Below, in pieces: positions 9,726 to 19,752 of a DNA stretch of 64,000 nt (its first letter is position 1; every line of letters begins with the position of its first letter). The stretch is taken from positions 44,215 to 108,214 of the IMG/VR virus record IMGVR_UViG_3300034063_000636; one strand, given 5' to 3'. The position numbers and the translations under genes were made by a program. Under the pieces are notes generated by a model. That model ran no database searches, was not told where the DNA came from, and saw only the letters and a list, made by a program, of their open reading frames with translations. Source of the DNA: a virus.

Positions 9726-12700
9726 ATGGCAATAGATTTTAATGTAGAACCATTTTATGACGATTTTAATGCTTCGAACGGAGCCAAGGAACAGAACTAT
9801 GTTCGTATCTTGTTTCGTCCTGGGTATGCTGTACAGGCTCGCGAATTAACTCAAATTCAGAGCATTATTCAGAATCAGATTAAACAATTCGGTGACCACA
9901 TTTTTAAGAATGGATCTCCAGTTTTTGGCGGTCACATCACTTATGATCTAAATGTTCCTTACATTAAATTGCAAACTGCTTATAACGGTGCTGACGTCGA
10001 CGTGGAAGATTATGAGAACGCTGTTATTCGCAACATTGCTGGTACATCAAAGGCTAGAGCAAGAGTAATTGCCACAGACGATACTCAAACTTATCCAACA
10101 CTAATGGTTAAGTATTTGAGAGGCACTCGATTTATCGACAACGAAGTTATTTCGAACGCAGAATCAGGCGGTAACGAAGCAAAACTATTGGCTTCAAGCG
10201 CAACAGGAATTGGATCAGTTGCAACGATTCAACCTGGTGTGTTCTATGTTGACGGATACTTTGTTCAGGTTCCACAGCAATCAATCGTTTTAGATCCATA
10301 TGCAAGCACTCCGTCATATAAAGTCGGACTTGAAATCGTCGAAACAATTATTGACGAAAGTGCTGATGCAAATCTCCTCGATCCTGCTCAACAATCATTC
10401 AACTACCAAGCTCCTGGTGCGCATCGATACCAATTCTCTTTGGATCTTGCAAAAAGAGCATTAGATTCAGTTGATGACACGAAGTTCTTCGAACTATTGC
10501 GCATCGAAAATGGTGTCATTACAAAACAAGTCAAGTATCCAATTTACTCTGAACTTGAAAAGACACTTGCTCGTCGCACTTACGATGAGTCTGGCGATTA
10601 TACAGTAAGCCCATTTAAAGTCGCGTTTGAAGCAAATACATCAACTGCAGCTGGCAACACCGATAGTTTCATTGCTGTTGTCGCTCCAGGAAAAGCATAT
10701 GTAAAAGGATTTGAGTATGAGGCAATCGGTCCACAAAGACTTACGATTCCGAAAGCACGCACAACTCAAATCTCAACAGACTATGATCTGTCTTTAGAAT
10801 ATGGCAACTATTTGTATGCAAATTCAATCTTAGCATCAAATACTAGCGGATTCTTAAATTCAGCAAATCTACCAACACTCGAGTTGCACTGCGTTCCAAA
10901 GAACAGTGTCAATTTGACAAATGCTATTACTTACAACGCAACCTTTATGGGTAGCGCAAAATTAAAGCATATCACTCGAAATTCTGGAGAAGAATTTATT
11001 GTTTACTTGAGCGATATGCAATTAACATCGAACACCGTTACTGCTGGAACGACTGGTGCAAATACTCTTGCAATCAATTTCCCAGTCAACTATGCAAACA
11101 TCGCTAATGCATACCAAAATGTCTCAGTAAGAATTACTTCTGGTGCATCTTCTGGCGATGTTCGTCGTATTGTTGATTACAACTCAACAACAAGAGTTGG
11201 TGTTGTTGATGTTCCATTTACTGGATTGATTGGATCTGGTCAAACATTCTCGCTTCTATACAGCACTCGAGATATTGATTCTCTTATTCAAGCAAATGCA
11301 GCCAAAACAGCATTCAATGTTTCAATGAATGTTTCGAATAATAGTAAAGACGTCACTGGTCGAACTATTGTTTACGACTCAAATAGAAAAACTTTATTAT
11401 TCAAATTCCCAGATGTTCAAATTGAGCGTGGTTCAATTGACAATGCTGATTATGTGACAAATCGATTCTTCGAAGCGCAATCATTTAATTCAAGTGGTGT
11501 TTCAACGCTCACTTTGACTGGTAATGAAGTGCTCGATTTTGGATCTGACGGCAGCACGATTTCTTCCACACTACTTGGTCAAAATTTCATCTTTGTAATT
11601 AAAACTCTTGGGACTGCAACGGCATATAGCGGAAACTCTACTCCAGTTGCAAATGGACAAATCTTTACACCATCAAGTGTTACAAGAACGTCATCAACAG
11701 GGTTAAGTATCACCTCTGGAATCAATGGATCTTTCACTGCTGACATCTATGTCAGAGTCAAGATGGAAAATTCTGAGAACAGCGGAAACAATGTTCGTAG
11801 TAAGACAAGAGTTGGCAACGTTGCAAATACAACACTGTTGGCAACAGATAGTTACACGCCACACACTACAGTTACTGGATGCACTTCAGTTTATATTGAC
11901 TCTTCAAATGGTCGTATTTGGTTCACAGATCCAGCGAGTACAATTAATAAAACTTCTGGTGGCAACACATCACTCTATATTCCAGACGTTTATAAACTTA
12001 TTAAGGTTTATACTTCTGGAAATCCTGCATACATGCCGAACACGACAAATGCAATTGATGTGACAAATAACTTTATGCTTGATACTGGACAAACAGCAGA
12101 ATACTATGATCATTCTAAGTTAGTCCTCAAGCCAGGAAGAACAGCCCCAAGTGGTCAGACAGTGGTCTTTGTTGAATACTATCAACACGCCACAACAACT
12201 GGATACTTCAGCGTTGATTCTTATCCAGAGACACAGTATTCGAACGGTCAAATCGGTATCTTTAAATCTGGTGATGGTGTTGAATACGTTCTTAGAGATT
12301 GTATTGATTTCCGTCCAACGAGAACACTCGGAACAACAGCCAACACATTCTTCGGCGCAAGAATTCCATTACCATATGAGCCAATGGAATTGACTTATGA
12401 ATACTATCTCCCAAGAAGAGATAAGATTGTATTGACGTCGTCAAAAGAATTGAAGGTTGTCAGCGGTATTCCGAATAAAGATCCAAAGTATCCGCCAGAT
12501 CAAAGTGATGCTATGACTTTGTTTACGATGGATATTCCAGCCTACACAAGTTCACATACTCATGTCACAGCAAGAGCTCTTGATCATAAGAGATATACAA
12601 TGCGTGACATTGGTAAACTTGAACAGCGAATCAGAAACGTTGAATACTATTCTGCACTTACTTTAGCTGAAACAAAGGCTAAAGACTCTGCAATTCTATA

Positions 12701-13634
12701 TGAAGACAACGCAACGCAGAAAGAGAAGTATGGCATTATTGTAGACAACTTTACAGGGTTTAAAGTTGGTGATAGCACCAGTGGAGACTTTGTGTGCTCT
12801 ATTGATGGTGGTAAATTAAAACCATATGCTAAAACAACTAATATTAATTTAGTTCCACAATCTAAGACATACACAACGCCAGATTATCCAACCATGCCTA
12901 AGAAAGTCATGTGGACAATTCCTGGAACAGAAAAGATTATTAATGCTCAAACAGCGGCAACAAAAAACACTGCAATCATTCCACCAGTTCTTGCTGGTAA
13001 GTTTGAGGGTGATGTGCATTTGTTCCCATCAACGGATCATTACTATTCTGTGATGCTTCCACCTGTGCTCAATTCAGATACAGAAATTGTTCCACCACCA
13101 TCAATACATTATGTTCCAGAACTTATTAAATGTGATCCTCCAGTGAAATTTGTGGAACCACCACCTGTTATTGATGTTTACTCTCCAGTTCTTGATACTC
13201 GAGTTGAACCAGTATTGCCGCCAGCAGTACCAGTTCCAGCTATCGTCTTTGAGCCTGTAGCACCTCCAGCATACTTGATTCCAACTCAAACAGTGGATCC
13301 ACCAACAGCATATCCACAAATTGTGATGGATCCAGTTCCATATCCAGATCCAGCAACGATTGGTCAGGTTTTGGTACTTCCACAACCACCAGCTCCAGTG
13401 TCTCCACCAACTCCGCCACCAATCTACATTGACGGAGTGGGAACGATTTCATTAATCGATTTTGTGCCACCTCCACTAGATCCTATTCCAGCGGATATTA
13501 CGGGCTTGGCTCCAATCGTATCAACTGTTGATACCTGGTATGCTGCACCAGTTAGTACCGATCCAGAAATCTCCATCGGCGGTGGCGGAATGTTGAGAGA
13601 TCTTGTTTATGAAGATAGAATAGCATTACATTAA
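9726..13634 (+). CDS. DUF4815-type virion structural protein with proline-rich tail
   Basis: This 1302-residue protein begins with the block YDDFNASNGAKEQNYVRILF, followed by FRPGYAVQARELTQIQSI, characteristic of the DUF4815-type structural proteins found after gp8 in marine T4-like phages. The body is beta-rich. Residues about 1110-1240 form an extreme proline-rich, low-complexity segment (PPPVIDVY, PQPPAPVSPPTPPP), which should be extended. By position it could replace T4 gp9 or gp10 in connecting long or short fibres to the baseplate, but sequence alone does not show this. An AGGA at 9713-9716 precedes the ATG. Confidence 0.75.
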   Translation: MAIDFNVEPFYDDFNASNGAKEQNYVRILFRPGYAVQARELTQIQSIIQNQIKQFGDHIFKNGSPVFGGHITYDLNVPYIKLQTAYNGADVDVEDYENAVIRNIAGTSKARARVIATDDTQTYPTLMVKYLRGTRFIDNEVISNAESGGNEAKLLASSATGIGSVATIQPGVFYVDGYFVQVPQQSIVLDPYASTPSYKVGLEIVETIIDESADANLLDPAQQSFNYQAPGAHRYQFSLDLAKRALDSVDDTKFFELLRIENGVITKQVKYPIYSELEKTLARRTYDESGDYTVSPFKVAFEANTSTAAGNTDSFIAVVAPGKAYVKGFEYEAIGPQRLTIPKARTTQISTDYDLSLEYGNYLYANSILASNTSGFLNSANLPTLELHCVPKNSVNLTNAITYNATFMGSAKLKHITRNSGEEFIVYLSDMQLTSNTVTAGTTGANTLAINFPVNYANIANAYQNVSVRITSGASSGDVRRIVDYNSTTRVGVVDVPFTGLIGSGQTFSLLYSTRDIDSLIQANAAKTAFNVSMNVSNNSKDVTGRTIVYDSNRKTLLFKFPDVQIERGSIDNADYVTNRFFEAQSFNSSGVSTLTLTGNEVLDFGSDGSTISSTLLGQNFIFVIKTLGTATAYSGNSTPVANGQIFTPSSVTRTSSTGLSITSGINGSFTADIYVRVKMENSENSGNNVRSKTRVGNVANTTLLATDSYTPHTTVTGCTSVYIDSSNGRIWFTDPASTINKTSGGNTSLYIPDVYKLIKVYTSGNPAYMPNTTNAIDVTNNFMLDTGQTAEYYDHSKLVLKPGRTAPSGQTVVFVEYYQHATTTGYFSVDSYPETQYSNGQIGIFKSGDGVEYVLRDCIDFRPTRTLGTTANTFFGARIPLPYEPMELTYEYYLPRRDKIVLTSSKELKVVSGIPNKDPKYPPDQSDAMTLFTMDIPAYTSSHTHVTARALDHKRYTMRDIGKLEQRIRNVEYYSALTLAETKAKDSAILYEDNATQKEKYGIIVDNFTGFKVGDSTSGDFVCSIDGGKLKPYAKTTNINLVPQSKTYTTPDYPTMPKKVMWTIPGTEKIINAQTAATKNTAIIPPVLAGKFEGDVHLFPSTDHYYSVMLPPVLNSDTEIVPPPSIHYVPELIKCDPPVKFVEPPPVIDVYSPVLDTRVEPVLPPAVPVPAIVFEPVAPPAYLIPTQTVDPPTAYPQIVMDPVPYPDPATIGQVLVLPQPPAPVSPPTPPPIYIDGVGTISLIDFVPPPLDPIPADITGLAPIVSTVDTWYAAPVSTDPEISIGGGGMLRDLVYEDRIALH

Positions 13635-13649
13635 TTAGGGATACCAATT

Positions 13650-16499
13650 ATGGGATATATACCAAGAACAATTTTTGAGCCTTCTATTCGACGCCAGTAC
13701 GAGGACGTTGGGCTACAAAGAACACTCGGGTTCGTTAACGATGACATGCAAACGTCATTTCAAGACAATGAGTCGCAAAGAGCCCAGTATACTCGCTTCA
13801 TGCGAAATCAAGAAATCACATTTGTTTCAAATGGTTTATGTCCAGACGCTAATGCAAATATTTTCTTCGATAAGGTCAACGTAAATCGCTTTACGCAAAA
13901 GGCGAACAAACTGACTGTGACGAATATGTCAGTGCCGTTCTTTCAAGATGAAGAAATTATCAATTCAACAACTAATGCGTACGCAAAAGTTCTAACATCT
14001 TCGAATAACTTCGTTTATGTTAATGAAAACTTTATTAATGTGAATATTGCTCCATATGGATCTAACTCATTGAGTACAACCACAGGAGTTAATTTAACTG
14101 TGGTTTATGAAGATGACGTCATCTATCAAACATCATCTAACAATTATTCTGGTCCAATTACTTTTGCTGGAACTGTTGAGCGTTACGAAAGAACAACCAA
14201 TCAACATGCCTATCTTGTAATCAAGCCTATTGCTGGATCATTTAGAAAATTCTCAGCCAATTCAGTAATTTTCTTTAGAGACGATAACTCAAAGAGAGTG
14301 AATGTTGCTGCAGTTCAAACAGCAGGCAACAATTTCCCAGCAGGATCAACAATCTATAGTAAGCGAGATATTACAAAAACAGCAAACGTTGCTTCGCATA
14401 ATCATTACTCTGGTGTAGTGTCGTATGCAAGCAGCAATAGCACAACTGAGATTCATCTATCTGGAAATGTTGCTCCTGCTGTTGGTGAGACACTTAGAAT
14501 TGCCTCAGGAGCTGGTATTGCTTCTGAAAGAACAATCAATAGCGTTTCTTCAAATGGATTTATGGTCACATTGAATGCTGCAGTGTCAGTAACATCCAAC
14601 TCCAAATATTCTTATGGAAAGCATGAAGTTGATGATTTTGGTGTTCTTGCTGGTTTGTTCCATATTCCAGAAGTTTCTGATGCGTATTTCTCAGCTGGCA
14701 AGAGACTTCTTACGATCACTGACGCTGCATCTAGCGACAGTACAGATTATAAGATGAGAGCATTTAACTATTACTCTGTAGTGGGTAATATGGGTCTCAT
14801 GTCTGATTATGCAAGAGTCGCATATGACACAATTGCGCCTTCGAAAGAAGTTGCACTTAATGCTAATGACATTTTAAAGAATAATAGAAAGTTCTTCCCA
14901 CTTTCTCAAACATTCTTTACTCCATCATCATCAAATACTCACTCAGATGGCATCACATCAGAATTTAACGTACTGCAAATTAGTGGTATTGATTTGTTCT
15001 TTGCTGAGAAACCAACCAGTGGTGATTTACAGCTTCCTGTAAAAGTTACGATCAATGAAGTGGAAAACGATCTTCCATCTACGAAGGTTCTTGGTCAAAG
15101 CATCGTCGAAGCAAAAGATATTAATACCTCATTGATTCCAGACTCATCTCAGATTACAACAGTGACAACATTTAGATTCTCTCCACCAGTCATCGTGAAG
15201 CCATCTAAAGAGTATGCGATCACAGTGTCAACTTCTTCACCAGACTACGCATTGTTTGTTGCAGAAGTTGGTGGAGAAATTCTAGGAACAACTCCTGCAA
15301 GAAGAGTCTCAGAGCAACCATATATTGGAGATCTCTTCAAGGCGCAAAATGCATCAAATTGGTCACCAATCCCGAACGAGGATTTGATGTTCCGTGTTCG
15401 TTATGCAAATTGGAGTGGTGCAACATCAAATACGATCACCTTTGTTCCAGAGAATATTCTATCTAATGTTAATGTTGACTCTATTTTGATTCACAGCACA
15501 GATTATAATTTCAAGCCAACAAGCATCAATTATGCGTTTAAGACAACGAACATCGATGGATCGTTTGATGATGGTTGGAAAAATGTTAGACCAGGAAAGA
15601 TCTTTGACTTCAGCGAAGATTTTGAGACATCTACAAAATCATCTAATCGCAGAAGAAGAATCATTGCAGGTAATAATGAATCGCTACTTGTGAAGGCAGA
15701 TTTGTCAACTACTGATGAAAACATTGCACCATTGGTTGACATGGAAAGAATCAGTGCGGTTGCCTTTGAATATATTATCAATGATGCTGGTATTTCTGCA
15801 TCTGATATTACCTTTACAAATCTTGGTAGACATTCAAATGTGTCCAATATCACCATCACTTTCTCTGCACCTGATCGTTCAGACGGCGTGACTGCAAATG
15901 CTTATGTTGCTGCTCTTGTAAATGCAACTTCGTATGTGTCAAATACATTCCCTTCATATTCTGCCAATATTGCGATGATTGTAGTTGACGAACCAGGCTC
16001 TGGGTATTATACTGCTCCTACGATCACAATTTCTGAGGTCGGAAGTACAGATAATGCGACAGCTGTCGTTGCTGGTGAAAATGGAGCATCAGGTGGTAAC
16101 TGTAAGGCGAAGTATGTAACAAAAACAATTACTCTTGCTGACGGATTCGATGCTGGCGATATTCGAGTTTACTTGGATTGCAATCGCCCTGTTGGCACAG
16201 ATGTGAATGTTTATTATAAGGTCAAGTCTGGAGACGATACAGATCCATTCGAAAATAAAAAATGGCAACGTATGTCAAAAGTCAATGATAATTTCTCGAA
16301 GGATCAAAATCAGGTCATCGAGTTAGAATATCGTGCAAGTCTTGATGTAAATAGAGTTTCTTATGTTGAGAATGGCGTGACTTATCCGCTTGGTGGGAAG
16401 TTTAAATACTATGCAATCAAGATCGTGATGACTGCTGCCAGTTCATCTGTCATCCCTTATATCGCAAACTTTAGAGCAATTGCAACTCCTGCAGGTTGA
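13650..16499 (+). CDS. Large virion structural protein, baseplate or fibre-connector type
   Basis: This 949-residue protein starts with IPRTIFEPSIRRQYEDVGLQ, a beginning I associate with structural proteins after the DUF4815 gene in marine T4-like phages. The N-terminal 110 residues include NQEITFVSNGLCPDANANIF. The rest is beta-rich with no obvious catalytic motif. Near residues 775-810 is a GSGYYTAPTITI module of the type also seen in gp6-gp8. The C-terminus (GGKFKYYAIKIVMTAASSS) is compact and hydrophobic. Position between the baseplate genes and fibre genes suggests a baseplate-periphery or fibre-attachment role, possibly in place of T4 gp10 or gp11. Function is not established. Confidence 0.65.
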   Translation: MGYIPRTIFEPSIRRQYEDVGLQRTLGFVNDDMQTSFQDNESQRAQYTRFMRNQEITFVSNGLCPDANANIFFDKVNVNRFTQKANKLTVTNMSVPFFQDEEIINSTTNAYAKVLTSSNNFVYVNENFINVNIAPYGSNSLSTTTGVNLTVVYEDDVIYQTSSNNYSGPITFAGTVERYERTTNQHAYLVIKPIAGSFRKFSANSVIFFRDDNSKRVNVAAVQTAGNNFPAGSTIYSKRDITKTANVASHNHYSGVVSYASSNSTTEIHLSGNVAPAVGETLRIASGAGIASERTINSVSSNGFMVTLNAAVSVTSNSKYSYGKHEVDDFGVLAGLFHIPEVSDAYFSAGKRLLTITDAASSDSTDYKMRAFNYYSVVGNMGLMSDYARVAYDTIAPSKEVALNANDILKNNRKFFPLSQTFFTPSSSNTHSDGITSEFNVLQISGIDLFFAEKPTSGDLQLPVKVTINEVENDLPSTKVLGQSIVEAKDINTSLIPDSSQITTVTTFRFSPPVIVKPSKEYAITVSTSSPDYALFVAEVGGEILGTTPARRVSEQPYIGDLFKAQNASNWSPIPNEDLMFRVRYANWSGATSNTITFVPENILSNVNVDSILIHSTDYNFKPTSINYAFKTTNIDGSFDDGWKNVRPGKIFDFSEDFETSTKSSNRRRRIIAGNNESLLVKADLSTTDENIAPLVDMERISAVAFEYIINDAGISASDITFTNLGRHSNVSNITITFSAPDRSDGVTANAYVAALVNATSYVSNTFPSYSANIAMIVVDEPGSGYYTAPTITISEVGSTDNATAVVAGENGASGGNCKAKYVTKTITLADGFDAGDIRVYLDCNRPVGTDVNVYYKVKSGDDTDPFENKKWQRMSKVNDNFSKDQNQVIELEYRASLDVNRVSYVENGVTYPLGGKFKYYAIKIVMTAASSSVIPYIANFRAIATPAG

Positions 16500-16501
16500 T
16501 C

Positions 16502-16726
16502 ATGTTAGTTAAGATAAAAGACAATGATGATCTTGCAAGAGATGTGAAGTCAAGAGCAATCTTGAATGTTAATAAAAACGTTTTGCTTAAAGATCAGATG
16601 TATCAAGAGAAACTAAAGAAACAACAAGAGGTAGAGTCCTCAATAAATACTCTCAGAGAAGAAGTATCTTCGATTAAAGGCGACATTTCTAAGATTCTAG
16701 AAATGTTGAGTTCCAGAGGTAAATAA
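16502..16726 (+). CDS. Small coiled-coil protein
   Basis: This encodes a 74-residue acidic and basic protein with no signal peptide or membrane segment. Residues about 34-70 (KLKKQQEVESSINTLREEV, then SSIKGDISKILEML) show a heptad pattern expected of a coiled coil. An in-frame TTG at 16496 overlaps the previous stop, but the ATG at 16502 directly after that stop is the simpler start. The stop overlaps the next ATG by one base (TAATG), so it is translationally coupled to the fibre-like gene. A role as a small virion or chaperone component is a guess. Confidence 0.7.
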   Translation: MLVKIKDNDDLARDVKSRAILNVNKNVLLKDQMYQEKLKKQQEVESSINTLREEVSSIKGDISKILEMLSSRGK

Positions 16727-17769
16727 TGGCGAACACAAATATTTCACATGTCCAATTAGTGAACACCTTTAATGAGTGGCGTGCAGCAACTAATGACTTA
16801 ATTGAAGATAGAAATATTCTTCGAAATGCTCATTATGTCAAAGATAATTCTTCTTTTGACATTGCAAACGGAACCATGACGATCAGCCGTTCAAGCAACG
16901 GCACAGTTCTAACAGTCGCAAACTCTGGTAACGTTGCTGTCGGTGGTTGGGTCAATGCAAATACTCTTGCAACAAACTCAGAACTCTGGTTTGGATTAAG
17001 AACTAGCGACATTGCTTCTGTCATTAAGATGACACAAGAGCCAGCAAATACTGTAGAGGCTGGAAACGCAACTTGGTATACTGCAAATCAGAAATCAAAT
17101 AATCCATATTACGGATTCACCTTCCACTCCAATGGCACAATGGTCATTGCGAATGAAGAGGAGAATGCAACTCAAGTGGTTGTCATCGGTGACTCTGCTT
17201 ACAATGTTTCTCCGACCAAAAATGGTACGATTTTTGGTGTCAGTACAATCGTTGGAACATCAGCACCAACAACAGGATATGAATCTGGTTGGCAACCCGT
17301 TCTAGACCTTCGAAGCAATTCTCTATTCATCATGCCAGTTGCTTCTGCAAATGCAGGCAATTGTTTGTATTACAACGTAACAACTGGCGAAATCACATAC
17401 TCAACTGCGCCAAGCGGTAATGTTCTTGCTGGTGATCCAATTCTAATCAACACTGCAGTTGATTCTGCAAACACTGTAAGACTAAATGTGTCAAACTGGT
17501 TCAAGTATACATTGACAGGATCATCTGGCAATCGTAATTTGACATTCACAAATCCTCCTGCTTCTGGCAATGCATATACGTTCACAATGATTGTGATTCA
17601 AGATGGAACAGGCGGTAAAACTCCAAATTGGACAAATACAGTGTATTGGGCTGGTGGACAAATTCCTCCGCCAACAACTGACGCAAGCGCACAGGATATC
17701 TGGACATTTACCACATATGATGGTGGAACAACATATATTGGCACACTTGCTGTTAAAGACGCGAGATAA
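16726..17769 (+). CDS. Tail-fibre-like structural protein
   Basis: This 347-residue protein has an N-terminal segment (SHVQLVNTFNEWRAATNDLI) typical of short T4-like fibre or structural proteins in marine phages, then a beta-rich body (GTMTISRSSNGTVLTVANSG). The C-terminal 100 residues (NLTFTNPPASGNAYTF, GGKTPNWTNTVYWAGG) match a terminal beta domain common on marine phage fibres. No enzymatic motif is visible. It is coupled to the coiled-coil gene upstream by a one-base overlap and followed two bases later by the tandem-repeat protein, so the three are probably made together as one fibre unit. Exact role unknown. Confidence 0.65.
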   Translation: MANTNISHVQLVNTFNEWRAATNDLIEDRNILRNAHYVKDNSSFDIANGTMTISRSSNGTVLTVANSGNVAVGGWVNANTLATNSELWFGLRTSDIASVIKMTQEPANTVEAGNATWYTANQKSNNPYYGFTFHSNGTMVIANEEENATQVVVIGDSAYNVSPTKNGTIFGVSTIVGTSAPTTGYESGWQPVLDLRSNSLFIMPVASANAGNCLYYNVTTGEITYSTAPSGNVLAGDPILINTAVDSANTVRLNVSNWFKYTLTGSSGNRNLTFTNPPASGNAYTFTMIVIQDGTGGKTPNWTNTVYWAGGQIPPPTTDASAQDIWTFTTYDGGTTYIGTLAVKDAR

Positions 17770-17771
17770 TC

Positions 17772-19721
17772 ATGCCGAATAGTTTTGGCTTAAACAAAAC
17801 TTGGATTCCTGGTCCTTCCAGAGGAACAACGACATTCAATACTACTGGCAATATTAATATTGCTTATGGTAGAAATAAAACCACAGTTTCAGGTCGTGGT
17901 GGTTCTGGTTCAGGTGCTTCATACAACACTGTTCCAGGAACAACTAATCCCACTACATTTCCATACACACCAGCATCGTATAATACGGTTCCTGGAAATT
18001 TAAATCCAACAACTTATCCGTTTACTCCAGCATCATATAATACAGTGCCTGGAACGACAAATCCTACAACGTTTCCCTTTGTTCCTGCTAGTTATAATAC
18101 TGTGCCTGGAAATACAAATCCACCAAACTATCCTTACACACCAGATAGTTACAACACTGTTCCTGGAACAACCAATCCAACAGTGTATCCATATACTCCA
18201 GAAAGTTATAACACTGTTCCAGGAAATAGTAATCCGCCAAATTATCCATTTACTCCTGAATCATACAATACAGTGCCAGGAAACTTAAATCCAACCAATT
18301 ATCCATACACACCAGCTTCGTACAATACAGTTCCTGGAAACACTAATCCAACTAACTACCCATTCGTTCCTGCATCATATAATACTGTTCCTGGTAATTT
18401 GAATCCAACAGTGTATCCATATACACCAGAGAGTTACAACACTGTTCCTGGAAATACAAATCCAACAAACTATCCATATACACCAGCTTCCTATAATACT
18501 GTTCCTGGAAATACTAATCCAACTAACTATCCATATACCCCAGAAAGTTATAACACAGTTCCTGGAAATACAAATCCAACGAATTATCCGTACACTCCAG
18601 AGAGTTATAACACTGTAACAAACTATCCATATACTCCAGGCTCATATAACGCACCAACAGGTGTTAGTTGGAATTTGACTGCAATCGGACCAAGTTACGG
18701 TGGTGTTGCAACAATAATTGGTGACGGATTTGATACAAATTGCCCATCACCATATAGCACACCAACTCCGTTTGGTCCAGACGAATTCACATATGAATGT
18801 TTCCCAGCTGGAAATACTGAAAATCCTGCGAGTTATAACACAGTTACCAATTATCCATATACACCTGCGTCGTATAATACAGTTCCAGGAAATGTAAATC
18901 CAACCAATTATCCGTTTACCCCTGCATCGTACAATACAGTCCCAGGAAATTTAAATCCAACGAACTATCCTTATGTTCCTGCAAGTTATAACACTGTTCC
19001 TGGCAATTTAAATCCAACCAATTATCCATACACACCAGCATCGTATAATACAGTTCCTGGAAACTTAAATCCAACGAACTATCCTTATGTTCCTGCAAGT
19101 TATAACACTGTTCCAGGAAATGTAAATCCGACAGTGTATCCATATACTCCAGAAAGTTATAATACAGTTCCTGGTAACTTGAATCCGACTAATTATCCGT
19201 TTACTCCTGCATCGTATAATACGGTTCCTGGTAACAGCAATCCACCAACTTATCCATACACACCAGCGTCTTACAATACTGTTCCTGGGACAACAAATCC
19301 AACCAATTATCCGTATACACCAGCATCGTATAACACAGTATCAGGAAACTTAAATCCAACCAATTATCCATTCGTTCCTGCAAGTTATAACACGGTTCCA
19401 GGAACGACAAATCCACCGTCGTATCCATTCGTGCCTGCAAGTTATAATACTGTGCCAGGAACAACAAATCCAACAGTGTATCCATTCGTCCCTGCAAGTT
19501 ATAATACTGTGCCAGGAACAACAAATCCAACAGTGTATCCATTTACTCCAGGAGTTCCTGGAACACCAACAACTGTTCTTGGTGTATACTTCCCAGGCGG
19601 TGTTGCTGGCGTTGCTCCATATGTTCCAGAAACTGTAGTGAATTATTGGGACTATCCAGATAATGCGACCTATCCAGTCACTGTTCCAACAGGTGCATAC
19701 ATAGTAGTGAAGATTGAATAA
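17772..19721 (+). CDS. Tandem-repeat fibre protein with mirrored 12 + 12 nineteen-residue repeats
   Basis: This 649-residue protein is mostly the repeat (A/E)SYNTVPGxxNPTxYPYTP, 19 residues (57 bases) long. After about 48 residues come exactly 12 full repeats, one 13-residue repeat lacking the six residues PGNxNP, a unique 63-residue module, another 13-residue short repeat, 12 more full repeats, then a C-terminal domain ending in YPVTVPTGAYIVVKIE. The unique module holds two cysteines (DTNCPSP and YECFPAG). The unit is rich in Pro, Tyr, Asn and Thr with no Lys or Arg, suiting an extended virion fibre or a substrate for hydroxylation or glycosylation. A 2OG dioxygenase follows directly. I know no named family for it, and function is unknown. 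Confidence 0.75.
   Translation: MPNSFGLNKTWIPGPSRGTTTFNTTGNINIAYGRNKTTVSGRGGSGSGASYNTVPGTTNPTTFPYTPASYNTVPGNLNPTTYPFTPASYNTVPGTTNPTTFPFVPASYNTVPGNTNPPNYPYTPDSYNTVPGTTNPTVYPYTPESYNTVPGNSNPPNYPFTPESYNTVPGNLNPTNYPYTPASYNTVPGNTNPTNYPFVPASYNTVPGNLNPTVYPYTPESYNTVPGNTNPTNYPYTPASYNTVPGNTNPTNYPYTPESYNTVPGNTNPTNYPYTPESYNTVTNYPYTPGSYNAPTGVSWNLTAIGPSYGGVATIIGDGFDTNCPSPYSTPTPFGPDEFTYECFPAGNTENPASYNTVTNYPYTPASYNTVPGNVNPTNYPFTPASYNTVPGNLNPTNYPYVPASYNTVPGNLNPTNYPYTPASYNTVPGNLNPTNYPYVPASYNTVPGNVNPTVYPYTPESYNTVPGNLNPTNYPFTPASYNTVPGNSNPPTYPYTPASYNTVPGTTNPTNYPYTPASYNTVSGNLNPTNYPFVPASYNTVPGTTNPPSYPFVPASYNTVPGTTNPTVYPFVPASYNTVPGTTNPTVYPFTPGVPGTPTTVLGVYFPGGVAGVAPYVPETVVNYWDYPDNATYPVTVPTGAYIVVKIE
17916..18638 (+). 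repeat. Repeat block 1: 12 x 57 bp plus one 39-bp truncated unit
   Basis: Twelve in-frame 57-base units run 17916-18599 with no indel, followed by a 39-base unit (18600-18638) missing 18 bases. Units differ mostly at synonymous positions, so the protein pattern is kept while the DNA has diverged. Confidence 0.95.
18828..19550 (+). repeat. Repeat block 2: one 39-bp truncated unit plus 12 x 57 bp
   Basis: The 39-base short unit comes first (18828-18866), then exactly twelve 57-base units (18867-19550). This mirrors block 1, with the short units facing the central module. The last two units are almost identical in DNA, pointing to a recent duplication, while others differ at many silent sites. 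Confidence 0.95.
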
Positions 19722-19723
19722 AC

Positions 19724-19752
19724 TTGAAATTTTTTATAGATTGTAGTATAAT
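19724..19752 (+). promoter_or_regulatory. Sigma70-like promoter before the dioxygenase/glycosyltransferase operon
   Basis: TTGAAA (19724-19729), a 17-base spacer and a perfect TATAAT (19747-19752) lie between the repeat-protein stop and the dioxygenase start. GGAG at 19765-19768 serves as ribosome site seven bases before the ATG. It resembles a host-type or phage early promoter rather than the ATAAATA late type seen before structural genes. Confidence 0.65.

Noticed and set aside
17916-19550. Regular 57-base repeats considered as a CRISPR array or DNA-level minisatellite.
   Set aside because: Units are contiguous with no spacers, stay in frame across both blocks, and differ mainly at silent positions, so they are protein repeats.
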